Position numbers and translations under genes: made by a program. A stretch of DNA of 64,000 nt from Calocera cornea HHB12733 (taxonomy: Eukaryota; Basidiomycota; Dacrymycetes; Dacrymycetales; Dacrymycetaceae), in contig KV423974.1 of assembly GCA_001632435.1 (NCBI GenBank), positions 108,111 to 172,110 on the forward strand, read 5' to 3'. The notes under the pieces were generated by a model. The model saw nothing but the letters and a program-made list of their open reading frames with translations, made no database searches and had not been told where the DNA came from. Positions within the stretch are counted from its first letter, which is position 1. Every line of letters begins with the position of its first letter. Below, in pieces: positions 45,691-58,300 of the stretch.

Positions 45691-46706
45691 ATGGCTCTCC
45701 AAGTCCAGTCCATCCCAGTAACCGACGCCTCTACCCCGCTAACCGACATCAGCCAGGCGAAGTATCACTTCGAAACGGCCTACGTCCTCCCTGTCCGTCC
45801 TCCCCTCTTCCACCGCGGCCATTGCTTACTCTTCACCAGAGCGGTGCGGACCAAACCGAATCGCAGCGCCTGAACGCGCAGCACAACGGCATCAAGGCGT
45901 ACTGGGGTGGGAACAACGCGGGCGCGAAATGGCCCGAGAAACCGGCAAAGATCCTCGAGATCGGGATGGGTAGTGGTGTATGGGCGATGGAGGTTGCGGA
46001 GCAGTTCTCTGGTGCAGAGGTCATTGGGGTCGATCTTGCTGAACCGAATATGGAGTGAGTAGCCTGGATGTGCAATCTTCTTGCATAAGGAAGAGCTCCC
46101 GCACTGACGGTTAGCAGGAGGAAGCCACCGAACTTCATTTTCCAACGACTCAACGTCGCGACGGACGCATGGCCGTTCGCGCCCGACACTTTCGACATTG
46201 TCCACTGTCGGTTCGTCTGCATACACATCCCGAACTTCCAGAACCTGCTGGAGAAAGCCATCGAAGCGACAGCACCGGGCGGTATCATCATGTTCGAGGA
46301 TCCAGACCTGACGTTCAAGTCGGATGGACAGCCGGTGCCTGCGCGAGCAGCCTTATTGTTCGCCCTGATGCACGGATACGGCAAGTGGAACGGCGTCGAC
46401 ACCAACACCGGACCTATGCTTGCACCCATCATCAGGGCCAGTAAGAAGTTTAGCGAGATCCACGAATCGATCATCCCCGCTCCTATGGGGGACTGGACCG
46501 AAGACAAGACACTGCACGCCATAGGACTGGGCATGCGCGCAGGCTTGGTCGATGCCGCCAGGGGCACTCCAGATCCTCGTTTCTTCCAATTTGGGATGAC
46601 GCGAGAGATTGGTGAGGGGATGTGTCAGGAAGTGATGAAGAACGAGAATAGGTTGTACTTCGACATCCATTTTGTTTGGGCACGCAAGAGGAGAGCAACG
46701 ATGTAG
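45691..46706 (+). CDS. SAM-dependent methyltransferase MT2
   Basis: Three exons, about 300 residues, starting MALQVQSIPVTDAS. First of three tandem copies. The N-terminal exon ends ETAYVLP. Motif I is ILEIGMGSGVWA, then AEVIGVDLAEPNME before an intron at the same place as in MT1. [49 protein letters not shown] and FQFGMTREIGEGMC follow, and the end is FVWARKRRATM. All SAM-binding residues expected for class I enzymes are present. Substrate unknown. The GTCCGT first donor is less usual than in the paralogs. Confidence 0.87.
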
Positions 46707-47088
46707 GTTCGGTTGATATCGATGAACTGGAAGGATAACGCTATCACAAGCCAATGAATCTGTCCTGCACATTCCGGAACTGAGTCTGGCTAGGGAAGCA
46801 CGTGACCTTTTCGATCATGCGTTGTCCGGGTTGCCAGCGAGACTGACCGTTGTAATGCTGACCGAGATGGACGTCGGTGGGCTCTCGCTTACTGTTTGTA
46901 TTGTCAGCCTCTTATCGTGGTCGACATGGTGACAGGCTGAACTTTCTACGCGGCACTCATGTGGATGGTGTCTCTGCTTCGCACCTTCATGAGCGACATA
47001 AGTTGCTATCAACACTTAGTATGATACGTCCCCAGCTCTCCATTCCATGATCTACACGTATTCATTAGAGGCTACCTGTTGACGCTAC
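46707..47088. other. Intergenic, MT2 to MT3
   Basis: 382 bp with no gene; promoter of MT3. Confidence 0.4.
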
Positions 47089-48105
47089 ATGGCGATCGGA
47101 CCTGAAGAGCTCACCGGAAGTGGTGCCTCTACTGTTCCTACTCTTAATGGTCACCGAAAGTACCATACGGCGGAGACGCCTTATTCTCTGCCGGTATCAT
47201 CTAGCCTTTCATTCCCGAGCTGGTCAATATCGCTGACCCTCTCCTCCTAGAGTGGTACGGATGAATCGGAATGGCACCGCTTGAACGCTCAGCACTACGG
47301 GCTCAAGGCCTATTGGAGGGGCAACAATGCTGGAGCGAAGTGGCCCGAGAATCCCAAGAAGATCCTGGAGATCAGCCTTGGGAGTGGGGTATGGGCCATG
47401 GAAGTTGCGGAGCAATTTCCTGGCACTGAGGTGGTCGGTGTTGATATCGTTGAACCGAGAATGAAGTGAGTGGACTTTTCAGCCCAAAACGGAACCCTTC
47501 ATAACAAACATCTATGTAGGAGAAGCCCACCGAACTTCAGCTTCCACAGGCTCAACGTGGTCACCGATACTTGGCCTTTCGCACCAGAGACATTTGATAT
47601 CATCCACTGTCGGTTCCTGTGCATGCACATTCCCGAATTCCAGGCGCTGGTGAAGAAAGCTATCGACGCCACGAAACCGGGCGGCATTGTTATGTTCGAA
47701 GACCCGGACTTGGCAATCAAGTCAGATTACAGGCCGGTTCCTGCTCAGGTAGCCCTGTTCTTTGCGGTATATCATGGATTTCATGAATTCAACGGCGTTG
47801 ATGCCCGCCCCGGACCGAAGTTCGCTCCACTCTTCAAGGCCAGCCAGAAGTTCAGTGAGATTCATGAAACCGCTGTTTCTCTACCTATGGGTGACTGGAC
47901 AGAGGATCAGGCACTCAACAGTGCCGGAATGGGTATGCGATCGGGATTGGTCGACGGTGCCAGGGGTCAAAGTCCTCGAATGTTCCAATTTGGGATGACG
48001 CGGGAGATTGTCGAAGGAATGTGCCAGGAAGTCCTGAAGAAGGATAACAAGTTGCATTACGACATGTACTTTGTTTGGGGCCGCAAAAGGAGTATTTGCA
48101 TGTAG
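47089..48105 (+). CDS. SAM-dependent methyltransferase MT3 with altered motif I
   Basis: Three exons, about 300 residues, from MAIGPEELTGSGAS. Same exon layout as MT1, MT2 and MT4, and the second of the tandem trio. The N-terminal exon ends AAETPYSLP-like (TAETPYSLP). Motif I is ILEISLGSGVWA: the first glycine of the usual E-x-G-x-G-x-G signature is a serine, whereas all three relatives keep it. The rest is normal: [59 protein letters not shown] and FGMTREIVEGMC. It may bind SAM more weakly or have another role. The frame is otherwise intact. Confidence 0.85.
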
Positions 48106-48693
48106 CCGTTCAAGTACTATTAAAATCAGGAGGATGGGTGATAAGTAGTCAGTGACTCGCGTAACTTCGGGTTCCGAAGATATCATCATGCGTTCCTACT
48201 AGTGGCAGTGTAGGCGCGGTGACGAAACTGATCGGGAAGCATATCGGCGAAAAACTTTATCTTCAATCACTTTCGACGTTCGACGAGTGCTTTGTCCTAG
48301 AGATGACAAAGTCCTCTGAGATATCAAGTTCTTTACGTTACTGGCCTACTTTTCAGCACCTCAATTGGCCAAAGTGCCCGAAGTGGTTAGTGCCGTCTCT
48401 ACTCGGTGTACTGATGCTTCGCCGATCGTTTTCGGGGCTTCCCAGATGACGAAGCCGGCACAGACCGTAGCGTCCGCCGCAATCGCAGCTTCAATTCAAT
48501 TATCTGACTCAATTTGGGCACACCGCTTTACCTGAAGCTGTGAAAGGCCTTTCCGAGGTCGCGCTCTTGGCCGAGCTGTTTCGGTGCGGCTCTCGGTCAG
48601 AGAACGTTCACCGCATGCAACACGTCCAGCCGATGTATCATCTCAATTCGGACATTTCCGCTCCACCGAGAATTGAATCTCATCGGACGAGAG
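48106..48693. other. Intergenic, MT3 to MT4
   Basis: No gene seen. The MT4 promoter lies at the right end. Confidence 0.4.
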
Positions 48694-48700
48694 TATAAAG
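48694..48700 (+). promoter_or_regulatory. TATA box of MT4
   Basis: TATAAAG about 65 bp before the MT4 start codon. Confidence 0.55.
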
Positions 48701-48763
48701 AGAAGGGATGCATCTCCTGAACGACCGTGGCCTGCTAACCCAACTTTGTCTTGTTGCCACATT

Positions 48764-49784
48764 ATGTCCATGGCCACTGGGAAAGTGGAGTCGATCGTGA
48801 CCAACGCGGCTTCAATCAGCCCGGCCACCGATCGAGCTCTCAAGTATCACACAGAGGAAACGCCCTATACACTTCCAGTAAGTGTTGCAGATTCCAGTTT
48901 ACGGACGTGCTAAGCCTCCTTTGCAGACCGGGACCGATGAATCCGAATGGGCTCGCCTCAATGCTCAACACTATGGTATCAAGTCATACTGGGGTTCCAA
49001 CAGTGCCGGGGCCAACTGGCCCAAGAGCCCTAAGAAGATCCTTGAACTGGGTCTTGGAACTGGAGTTTGGGCATTGGAGGTCGCAGCGCAGTTTCCTGGG
49101 TCGGAGGTGATCGGCGTGGATATCATTGAACCGAACCTGGAGTGAGTGGCTTATCTTGGGTAAAGCGGTGTAGGAGAACTGACTTCAACCGTTGAAAGAA
49201 CGAAGCCAGCGAACTTCTCTTTCCATCGGCTCAACGTCGTCACGGACCCATGGCCGTTTGAATCGGGATCGTTCGACATTGTCCATTGTCGTTTCTTGGC
49301 AATGCACCTTCCAAATTTTCGCGACCTCGTGAAGAAAGCGATAGACGCTACGGCTCCAAATGGCATTTTGATGTTCGAGGACCCCGCCTTGGTCATGAGG
49401 TCGGTTGACAAGGCTGTGCCGTCTCCCGTAGCCTTGTTCTTTGCGATTTATCAAGGACACTCCGAGGCCAATGGGGTGAACTGTCGCACCGGCCCCGAAT
49501 TTCTTCCCATTATACGGGACAGTAAACAGTTCAGCGAGATCCATGAAACAATCGTCCCCGCGCCCATGGGTGACTGGACGGAGGACGAGAAACTCAACAG
49601 CATCGGATTGGGCCTGCAAGTGGGTCTCATTGAGGGTGCCCGGTTTCAGAATCCAAGGCTGTACCGATTCGGTATGACGAAGGAGATTGTCGAAGGAATG
49701 TGTCAAGAACTGCTGAAGAAGGAGAACCACTTGTGCTACGATATGTACTTCGTTTGGGCACGCAAGAGAAAGACAAACTTGTAA
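48764..49784 (+). CDS. SAM-dependent methyltransferase MT4
   Basis: Three exons, about 300 residues. The first ATG (48764, [12 protein letters not shown]) is chosen; 48770 is also possible. Exon one ends EETPYTLP. Motif I is [12 protein letters not shown], followed by [34 protein letters not shown] and [13 protein letters not shown] follow, in which the second glycine of the usual PGG is Asn. The family-specific [27 protein letters not shown] and [11 protein letters not shown] close the protein. Third and last of the tandem trio, all in the same direction. Substrate unknown. Confidence 0.87.
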
Positions 49785-51534
49785 ATGTAGGTAACGTGAA
49801 TGAACGGGTGCAATAGACGCGCGTGAAATGAGTTGCGGCCCTAGCCAAGCGTGGGAAGAAGCGCTGAAGTTGTCCGAATTTGCCTACTTGGCAGGCTCCA
49901 TCGCGGTGACAGCCGGCGGTATTTCATGACCTGGCGTGAAGCTCAGGGATATTGACCGAGTACGGTGCAACGGACTTCTGGAGCGGTAGAAACGGTGCGC
50001 AGAGAAGAATGCTATCCCCATGCCATCCCAATGCCATGTCGCTTAAGAAGAAGGGCGAGATAACCCGCCAAGTCATAGTCGATTGGGCAAACTGTGGCTG
50101 CAAGAACCACAAGGCATGGATGACGGCCATATGACCTGGACCGGTCCCGGGACCCTGGATCCCGAAGATGGCAGATGAATCCTTGCAAAGTTGATCAAAG
50201 TTTTGGTGAGTTGAGTTGTTATGCACTTAGCCAGCTGACCCCGCGGACGAGAATAGAACTCGTGCTAACGTCGATTATCACTTAGGGAATCAAATCGGTA
50301 ATTGGATCAGCTTCTGCGGCAGTCCTCTCCACTAACTTTCAGACCCATCTGGGTGTTGCCACAGTATACCATCGCCCAAATTTTGACAACGGTTGAGCAA
50401 AGCAGGTGTTGTGGAGGAGCTGTAGCAATGAAAAGACGACGGCACGTGACATTTGAATGGAGTGATCCACATACTGATTGATCCACTAAGAGCGCGTTTG
50501 GATGCCAGGAAGAGGCTGCGGTTGCACGTCCGCGGAGCACGATCTAGTTGCGGTCGTCCGTTTTGGGATCGCACGACTGGGATCGTGCAATTGCAATGGG
50601 CCGGGGACTGTTTGGCTGCAGCGGCACAATCCCGCTGAGGATGCTGACGTGAACGTGGTGTGTCAGAAATGGAACCAAAAATAGAGGGGAACGGGAGCGA
50701 AGCGAGTCGTGGTCGAGATCGACGTGGTGGAGTAGAGGAGGCCGAGGGAGAATTCATGGACTTTGAAGATGGTAGATGGATGCGTGCGAATATGGTACAT
50801 TGTATGCGTGTATCGAGATTGGGACCGAAGTTACAAAGATGCATATGATGGACCTAATTTTCTCGCCAATTGTGACCGCATTTGGAATTAGTACAGCGAT
50901 AAACTGTCAACGAATTAGTGTCTCTCCAAAGTGAGTTTACATAGGCTCACATGTCGTCATCGGCTCGTCCGCACTTCGTATCTGCATCTGCATAAAATAA
51001 GCCCTGTCGTTGCCACACTTATCGCATGGCGCTGGCAAAGAATGGTGAACACTGGTTCCGCTATCATGCGAAAGCACAACCGACCTGATGTTGAATCAGC
51101 ATCTTTCCACGCATCTTCTCCGCCCAGGACATCATCGACTTCCTTCCTTTTCAGCCGTGTCCGAGAGGACATCTGCTTTTTGATTGGGAATTGGTACGGA
51201 CACGTCTGACATTGCCATCTATTATTGTTGTTATCCTACTGAGTCGTGAGTAATGAAGCAACTCGTAGGAGACAATAGCATACGCTTGGCTCTGCCGTGA
51301 TGATGAGGATATTGGCACATGTTGGGCAAAATAGCATGTCGGTGTTGACGGAGACAAGATGGCGGTTTAGCAAGTCACTGGCATGCAGGTGGGCGCCTCG
51401 CTGAGACGCCCTAACAAACAGAAGTCGAAACGAGACGGAGGCATTTTCTCGGTCTACTCACGGTGGGAGCGCGCGCCCCTCGTCCGACCGATCACATCAA
51501 GACCTTGGGACTCAACGACGTTGCATTTATTACA
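49785..51534. other. Intergenic, about 1.75 kb, MT4 to LSM2
   Basis: No supported gene. A tRNA-like T arm is readable near 50243-50262, but no complete tRNA can be folded. Confidence 0.4.
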
Positions 51535-52067
51535 ATGGCGCGTTGTCCTTTATCGTCAAACCGATGCCACCACTGACGATTATAATAGTTGATTTTCTCC
51601 GTCTTCAAAACGCTCACGGACCAGGTCGTGACCGTCGAGCTCAAGAACGATCTCTGCATCACCGGAACGCTCAAGTCGGTTGACCAGTGCGTATCGGTTG
51701 TTGTGCCAGTTGTTTTTCACTGTCGTTGGAAGAGCGACGGAACGACCTATCCAACAACATACTGACGCGATATGCAGATTTCTCAATATCCGCCTGGACA
51801 AAATCTCGGTCGTAGACCCAGAACGACACCCGCATATGGTGCGCCGTCGATTGTCTAGGATCTGGACTTGGCTAACTGTTCCATTGCAGATGGCCGTGAA
51901 GAACTGCTTCATTCGGGGATCGGTGGTGCGGTATGTCCAAATACCGGCAACGGCGGTGGATACGCAGCTATTAGAGGACGCGACGCGTCGGGGTGCGTCC
52001 TTCGCGTAACCCATTTGAAACGTGCTGACCATGGTCAACAGAGCATGCGTCCACACACAAGCGGTGA
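51535..52067 (+). CDS. LSM2: LSm2, U6 snRNA-associated Sm-like protein
   Basis: Five exons: 51535-51537 (the ATG alone), 51589-51686, 51778-51838, 51890-51992 and 52042-52067, giving 96 residues, the standard size of LSm2. The protein opens MLIFSVFKTLTDQVVTVELK. The Sm1 motif is VELKNDLCITGTLKSVDQ with FLNIRLDKISV, and the Sm2 motif is NCFIRGSVVRYVQIP, nearly invariant in LSm2. It ends QLLEDATRRE plus a basic tail. It forms the Lsm1-7 ring (mRNA decay) and the Lsm2-8 ring (U6 snRNA). The first intron begins GCGCGT instead of GT and would be a GC-AG intron. It converges with the DOCK gene, 252 bp apart. Confidence 0.88.
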
Positions 52068-52319
52068 TCCATGCGCGGTTGCATGCTGTCACGTTGTAGC
52101 GGAACGACATGTTGTAGCATTATCGATATCAATACCATGAAACTAATTGCAGACGGTCTAACTATATAACCGCGGTGAAGAAAATGATGAATGACGGGCA
52201 ACGTCGACATGCGAATGTCGCAGGGTATACCCAAGAGTCCAGTCAGAGCTACGTGCTACATTACCATTGTGGGGAAGAACGAAGTTGAAAGAGGGTCCAA
52301 GAGGGTATAGGGAAGAAGT

Positions 52320-55300
52320 TCACTTTCGACCCCAGCTCAAGGTGCCGAGCCTGGAGATGGAGAGTCGGGAAGTTGATTTCTTTACCGAGTTTAGCGAGGG
52401 AACGGAAGAGTTACGCGGAATGATTTGAGAAGGCGGTGATTCCACGACGTTCACCGTCGACGCAGTTGGGGAGCTTGGAGCCTCACTACCACGATCGTTG
52501 GGGCCGGCGGAGAGTCCCTGAATGCCGTTCCTGGACAAATGGGCGACATGTCGCTGGAGAGGCGTCAGGCTAGGCTTTAATGCCAGAGCGTTGGGCTCTT
52601 CCGGACGACGCGCATCGATCGACGCGGAGCTGCGCGTGTACATTGACGCGTCCAGCGGGATATGCGACACAGGCTGGATAGGCGGAAGGGTGATGACCTG
52701 TCCGGAGGACAGTGACCGTTTGCGCGTATCTTGACCAATGCTGGTCATCGACATGGCGTCGAAGACCTCCGTGGCCGGAGAGAACAATTCTCCAGGGGAC
52801 GATCTGACACCGTTCAACTCTGCAGTCGTGACGGCCGGAAGCCTCTGGATTTCTTCATGGAAATTCTTGCGGAAGAACTTCTCCAGTGTTTGGTGGAACG
52901 GCTGCATGTCGTACGGGCATAGGCGCCCGTGGAGCTGCAGACAGCGGGCCATGACCCTGACTTGCTCATCAATCGCGTCTCGTAGCCTCTGTACCAAAGC
53001 TGCATTCTCGGGGTGAAGTGGGAGATAATCTGTACCCAGGAACGCCTGCCGATACAGAGCGACGCCGCCATTGACTGGGGAATCTACCGCGCTGTTTAGG
53101 GACATAGACAGCTCATTCGTGGAGACCGGTTCATCTGTCCGTGCCATGTTGGTGAAGCGGACCTCCAGATTAGCGAGTTCCTTTGTCTTTGCCAAAACGT
53201 CGTTGAGTGCGTTTTCTATCGGAGACATTTCTTCGACATTGAAATCCACGATCTCAGACCGCCGGAGAACGGTTGGGAACGCTGCTTCAGTGCGGTAGTA
53301 TGTCTTCTCCACCCAAATGTCACGTTCTCGGAATTCCGATGTGCTAGACGTGCCTTCTTTGCTGAACGGTCGGGAGGAGCTGAACAGGTTGACTTCGCTG
53401 TGCTCATAGTAGTTCCGAATCTGGGTCGGTACCTCGGGGTTGAGGAAGGCGACATGACTGCGATCAGGTTCCGGGACCACTACAGCACACTGAATGAACT
53501 GTTCGGGCCCGAACATGATCTCTTCGGTTGGCGTCACGATGGGCTTCAATAGCTGAGCAGCAGGGTGCTTGTTCATCATGCGTTCGCAGAATGCTCCAAA
53601 CTTCTCCCACTCGTATCCGCGGTACTACGGTTATCGTTAGTCATCGGGTGTTAAATAGCATCGACAAACGTACGATAAACTGCTTGTTCTGCAGAGCCGC
53701 AGGGAAGTTGCCATAGAAGCCTACACGGAAGTACTCCGGATAGTAACGTTGATCGTTCACAATGCGATCAAGAAGCGTCGCTTGGTGCATCAGTATTTCA
53801 GAGAGCTTGTGGCTACAATACTTGTGAGATTCGGCCAGAACGCGCATGTGTCAAACTTACTAGTTGAATGTGACTTCGCCATGCTGAGTCGCTAGTTCCT
53901 TACATATCTCTACACCGATCTCCCACGCTTTGCCTTTGCCGAGATAGTCGAGCACCAATAGAGACAGAGTCTCCTTTCGGTCGAACTGAGTCTGGCGCGG
54001 CAGATTGAGCTCGGGCATAGGGTCGACAATGGTCGCTAGATCCCAGTCGTAGAGATCAGCATGCAACTTGAGCGTTAATGCCGCTTCGACAAAGTTCTGG
54101 CTTTGAAGATGCATCTACCGCGCACATTAGCACGGGACGGGCCTGAACATGGAGACGACTCACATTGACCAGCTGATGAACATACTTGATATATATCTCG
54201 TCCCGTCCAATGCGCCGAATAAAGTTCATCAGGCGCAGTGTTGCAATTACGCGATCGTCCTGGTACTCGTCACCGTCCGGCAGCTCGCGTACATTCAGTA
54301 AGAGCTCCAGGAATAGGTCAACAGATTCAAGGAAGTCTGCGACGCGGTCGCGGAGAGCGTTCTCAACGTTGGCTGAGTCAAACAGTGACCGCAGGTGGCC
54401 GATGAAGAAGTCTCTTGCAATCTGATCACCTTTGACGTCGGACATGAAGAGCTTGTCCAACGTGTTTATGAGCTCGTTCTCGATCGCGTTGAAGTGACCC
54501 TCCAGACGGAAGGCGGACACAATCATGCTGTACAATATCTCGATCGCAGCCGTTCGCAGCTGGTCATGATGTGACAAGCACAGACCGAGAACCTGATCGA
54601 CGAGGCCAGCCAACGCAACTTGATAACCGCCAAAGCGTCCGATGACGCCACTCTGCGTCGATACGGTCTCTGGCCATCCAAGAGCCTCCCATAGACGGGC
54701 AATGATAGCAGCGCCGTCAACGCGTAGGTCGCCAGCAAGCCTCCATACGGCTCGTCGCTTCTGTGGGCTAAAGTCCTCGATAACAAGCTCTGGGCTTGAT
54801 AAAAGCTTGAACATCATGAGGAAGGCATCCTCCCACATTGTCGAGTTGAACTGATACGTTTTGTTCTGATCAGGGATGTACTGAGATATCAGGACCTCGG
54901 CAATTGGATCCGAAATCCTGAGGATGACCTTGTGCGCCAGGATGTTGATGTTGAGCCACGTGCTGGGAAAGGCCTCATTGCTGAGAATTGAGATTGCAAC
55001 CTTGAAGAATTGCGAGAGGAATCGAGCGACATTCTCAGACCCCTCAACTTCTAGCAGCCACTCGAAAAAGGAAAGCAAATGCTTCGTTGGTGCTGACAGA
55101 ATGAGGACTAGCATAACAACGGCCGTTTCCGCCAGAGAAGTGTTGAAGAAGGTACTGAAGTCCGCACCGATGATAGGGCTCTTGTACCCCGAGGCTTGGG
55201 CAGCGGCGGGACTGTTGGCCACCAATGCGAAAGGGTATGACGCAGGGAAGACCACGGGCGCAGATGTTGCCATGGTGGTCGTGGACCGACTTCGAGCAAT

Positions 55301-58300
55301 GGCTTGTCGTGATGCCGTACTTTGAAGCTCTCGGTACGACTCCAGCAATCTGAAATCAAGATAAGCACAGGCTCAGACTGAAGAAGGAACGGCGTACTTT
55401 GGAAGGAGGGGCAACATATACTCCACGTTGTCCTGTTCCTGCCTAAACCCCTTTCTGTCCGATCGCACAGCTGGGTCAACCAGACTCTGGTTGATCTTGT
55501 CGAGCATGACCGCCATTATTGTCACACACAGCCTGGTACTTTCTAGCCACTGAATGCGTGCCTTGTCCTTGGTACTTTCGGAGTCTCCAGCTTGGACGTG
55601 AACATATTCGTCGTACTTGCCGAAGTGGGGCTTGATCCAGCTCACGACAGACTCGATAAGCGGCGTACGAGACGCTGGATCGTCGAAGAGAAAGCCCTGT
55701 ACCAGCTGAAGGTACATGAGCAGCTTCCAAGTCACGTTTGGTCCTCGGGAAGCGACAATGGAGTTCGCAAAGCCGGTAGCGAGGTTAACCAGCTCGGTGG
55801 TGCTGAACGATTCAGCCAAGTCCGGCAGAATGGACGTGAAATTCTGCAAGGCAAGGGTCTGGGTGCCAATGGACGCAGGCGACGGCAGAGACATCAATCG
55901 ATTGATCTCCCCCAGATGCTGTCGGAGCTCTTTCTTGAATGACGACTCGAGATGCTCAGAGGTTGCTCCCATGCCGACTTCCTTGCTCTTCTGCAGCTGC
56001 CGAGCGCGCATGATGAAGCGGAAGATGTAATGCCAGACTTTGAATGCCGACCGCAGCTTGGTGGCCGTCTCTGCACCTGAAGGATTCGCCAGCAGTCGAT
56101 TCATAGAGTGAATGAGGCGAGACGATGCCGGCGCGCAGCCGAAGTGCTCCTCGATGTAGACGTCAAGCACAGGTTGGAAGTTGGTAAACCGACGGTCTTG
56201 AATGATACCAATCACAGTCACAAGCGCGTGGAACACGGCATCGTCGAGATCGCCATGATGATTGTGGGACGACACCAGGATTGAGAATAAAGAATCGAAG
56301 ATGTCGCGTAAGAACTTGACGATCTCTCCCTCTCCACCAAAGGTGAACCTTGACAAGACTGCAAGGATTTGGGAAGTACTCGACAGACGCTCCCAGTCCA
56401 GGAGCTCGAGCAGGACCGAGTTCTGGGTGAAGCGGGTCGAACAGAGATAGGACCTGATGATGAGCGAGTCTCGCGTGAGGGACGTTGACTTTGCAAGATT
56501 CGCAGGAATCGTAATCTGATCGAGCTTGCTCCTGTCAGCTGCTGACCAGGGCGCGTCGAGGTAGTCTGGCGCCATGATCTGCTGGAGTCTGTCGGCTTTG
56601 AACAGGAGCAGATTGTGTTCCCCATCCTTGACAAATGCCTTGCCGTCGGGGAAGAGGGGCAGGAAGCCGAATGCGAAAGGTCGGTCACTTTCCGGCGCGG
56701 CGTTGCGTACAGCAGGGTTCATGCTCGAGCGATCGCCAGTTTTGCGATTCCGGAGGGTGAAGAATAGATGACACGTCTGCATGAGGTCAGGCGGAAGCTG
56801 CAGCTTTAGGAGTTCGCCGAATGTTGGGGAGTTGTTCTTGTAGTAGACCAACGAGTGGAAGTAGGTGACTGGTGGCTCGCCGCTCCCCTTGCTAATTGAC
56901 CCCTCGACGGTCGCCCCAGCGGCAGTGCGCACTTCGACAGTCACCTGAATATTGCCACTCGCACCACGCGACATCGAGGTCCGCAAGGCGGACACTCCGG
57001 TGTTGCTGCCGATCGTTCCGCTGAAGAAGTCGCCCGACCAGAGCTTGATGTAGACATCGTTCCGGACGTCGCTCGGGAAGACGACATCGGGGAATCCGAG
57101 TCGGTATGTGATCGGGGTATCATGGAGTAGGGAAGGGTTCTCGCGGATGATCGTCTTTACGTCGCCATAGAACACCTTGATGTTCACGCCGAGTCTGTCA
57201 GCTCTGCACAATGTTAGTATCGTCTGTGTTAGGGCATATTGTCCGTACCTTGGTGACCTATCGAATTCCTTCGTCCTGCTCGCGATGATCTCCTGATGGA
57301 GCGTGCTGAATCCACCCTCGTTCACAGGGACGAAGATGGGCATCACGTGCTCCCTCATGTTGCTCGTGTCGCTCCGGTCCGCACTCATTTTCGTCAGCTG
57401 ACTGAGCTCCAAGACGGCGCAGCCAAAAGGTCGGCGGAAGTAGCTCGGCTGCCCTTCTGAAGTACGCAGGCCAAAGGGCGTGACGGTGCGTCCCCCGACG
57501 GTGTTGGTGCCCGGCTGAAGGCCATTCAGCGTCGCGCTGTCGTCCGGCCCAGCGGCAGCTCCAAGCATGCTCGCGACGTCCGAGCTGCCCCTGCGCCCAC
57601 TAGCGCCGGACGAGCTCGCCTCCTGACCGCTTTTCAGGCCTCCGCACCGGACGATCCGGCATACAAGGTAGATCGCCTCCTCCACATCGTGCTCGCCCAG
57701 TTCGATAAAAAGCGTCCGAAGCCGGCCCAGGATGCCCTGATCGTTCCACTCCCGCGCTGCGACGCCTCGGTGGTTCAGCACCGCGCAGTACTCTTCAGTC
57801 AGGAACCGCGGGGGGCTGGCGGACTTGTCGTAGAGACTGAAGTAGAGCTCGACCGTCTCGCCGGGGGCGCAGATGCTCGCCACGAACGCGCGGAGCTCGA
57901 GGTACACGTGGTAGAACTTGGCGCCTTGTGGCTTGCCTGTCTTGGAGTCGGGATGGCGCGTGTTGACGCTGTAGGTGTCTTCCGACCGATTTCGGCCGTG
58001 CAGGCTCATCGGCGGAGAGAACAGGGCGCTCGGGAGGGGTGAGGTGGCCGTCGCGGGAAGCGCATGCGGGTTGGACAGCGCGGAGCCTTTGAAGTTATAG
58101 AGCGGCCCACCGCCGGGCGAAGCATCGATGTATGCCAGGGACGCCTGCATGGCGTACATGCGCACCGCAGAAACCCAGCTGCGCGGGTCCACCTCGCCCT
58201 CGACGTCGACAGTGACGAGCCCACCCCACGCAGGGTGGCGAACGATCACGTCCAGACCCTGGACAACGTTGCCTCGCACGAGACGTGCGACACAGTCTCG

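Noticed and set aside
50230..50290. tRNA-like T arm (ACGAG-TTCTATT-CTCGT on the minus strand)
   Set aside because: No matching acceptor stem, D arm or anticodon arm can be placed, so no functional tRNA.
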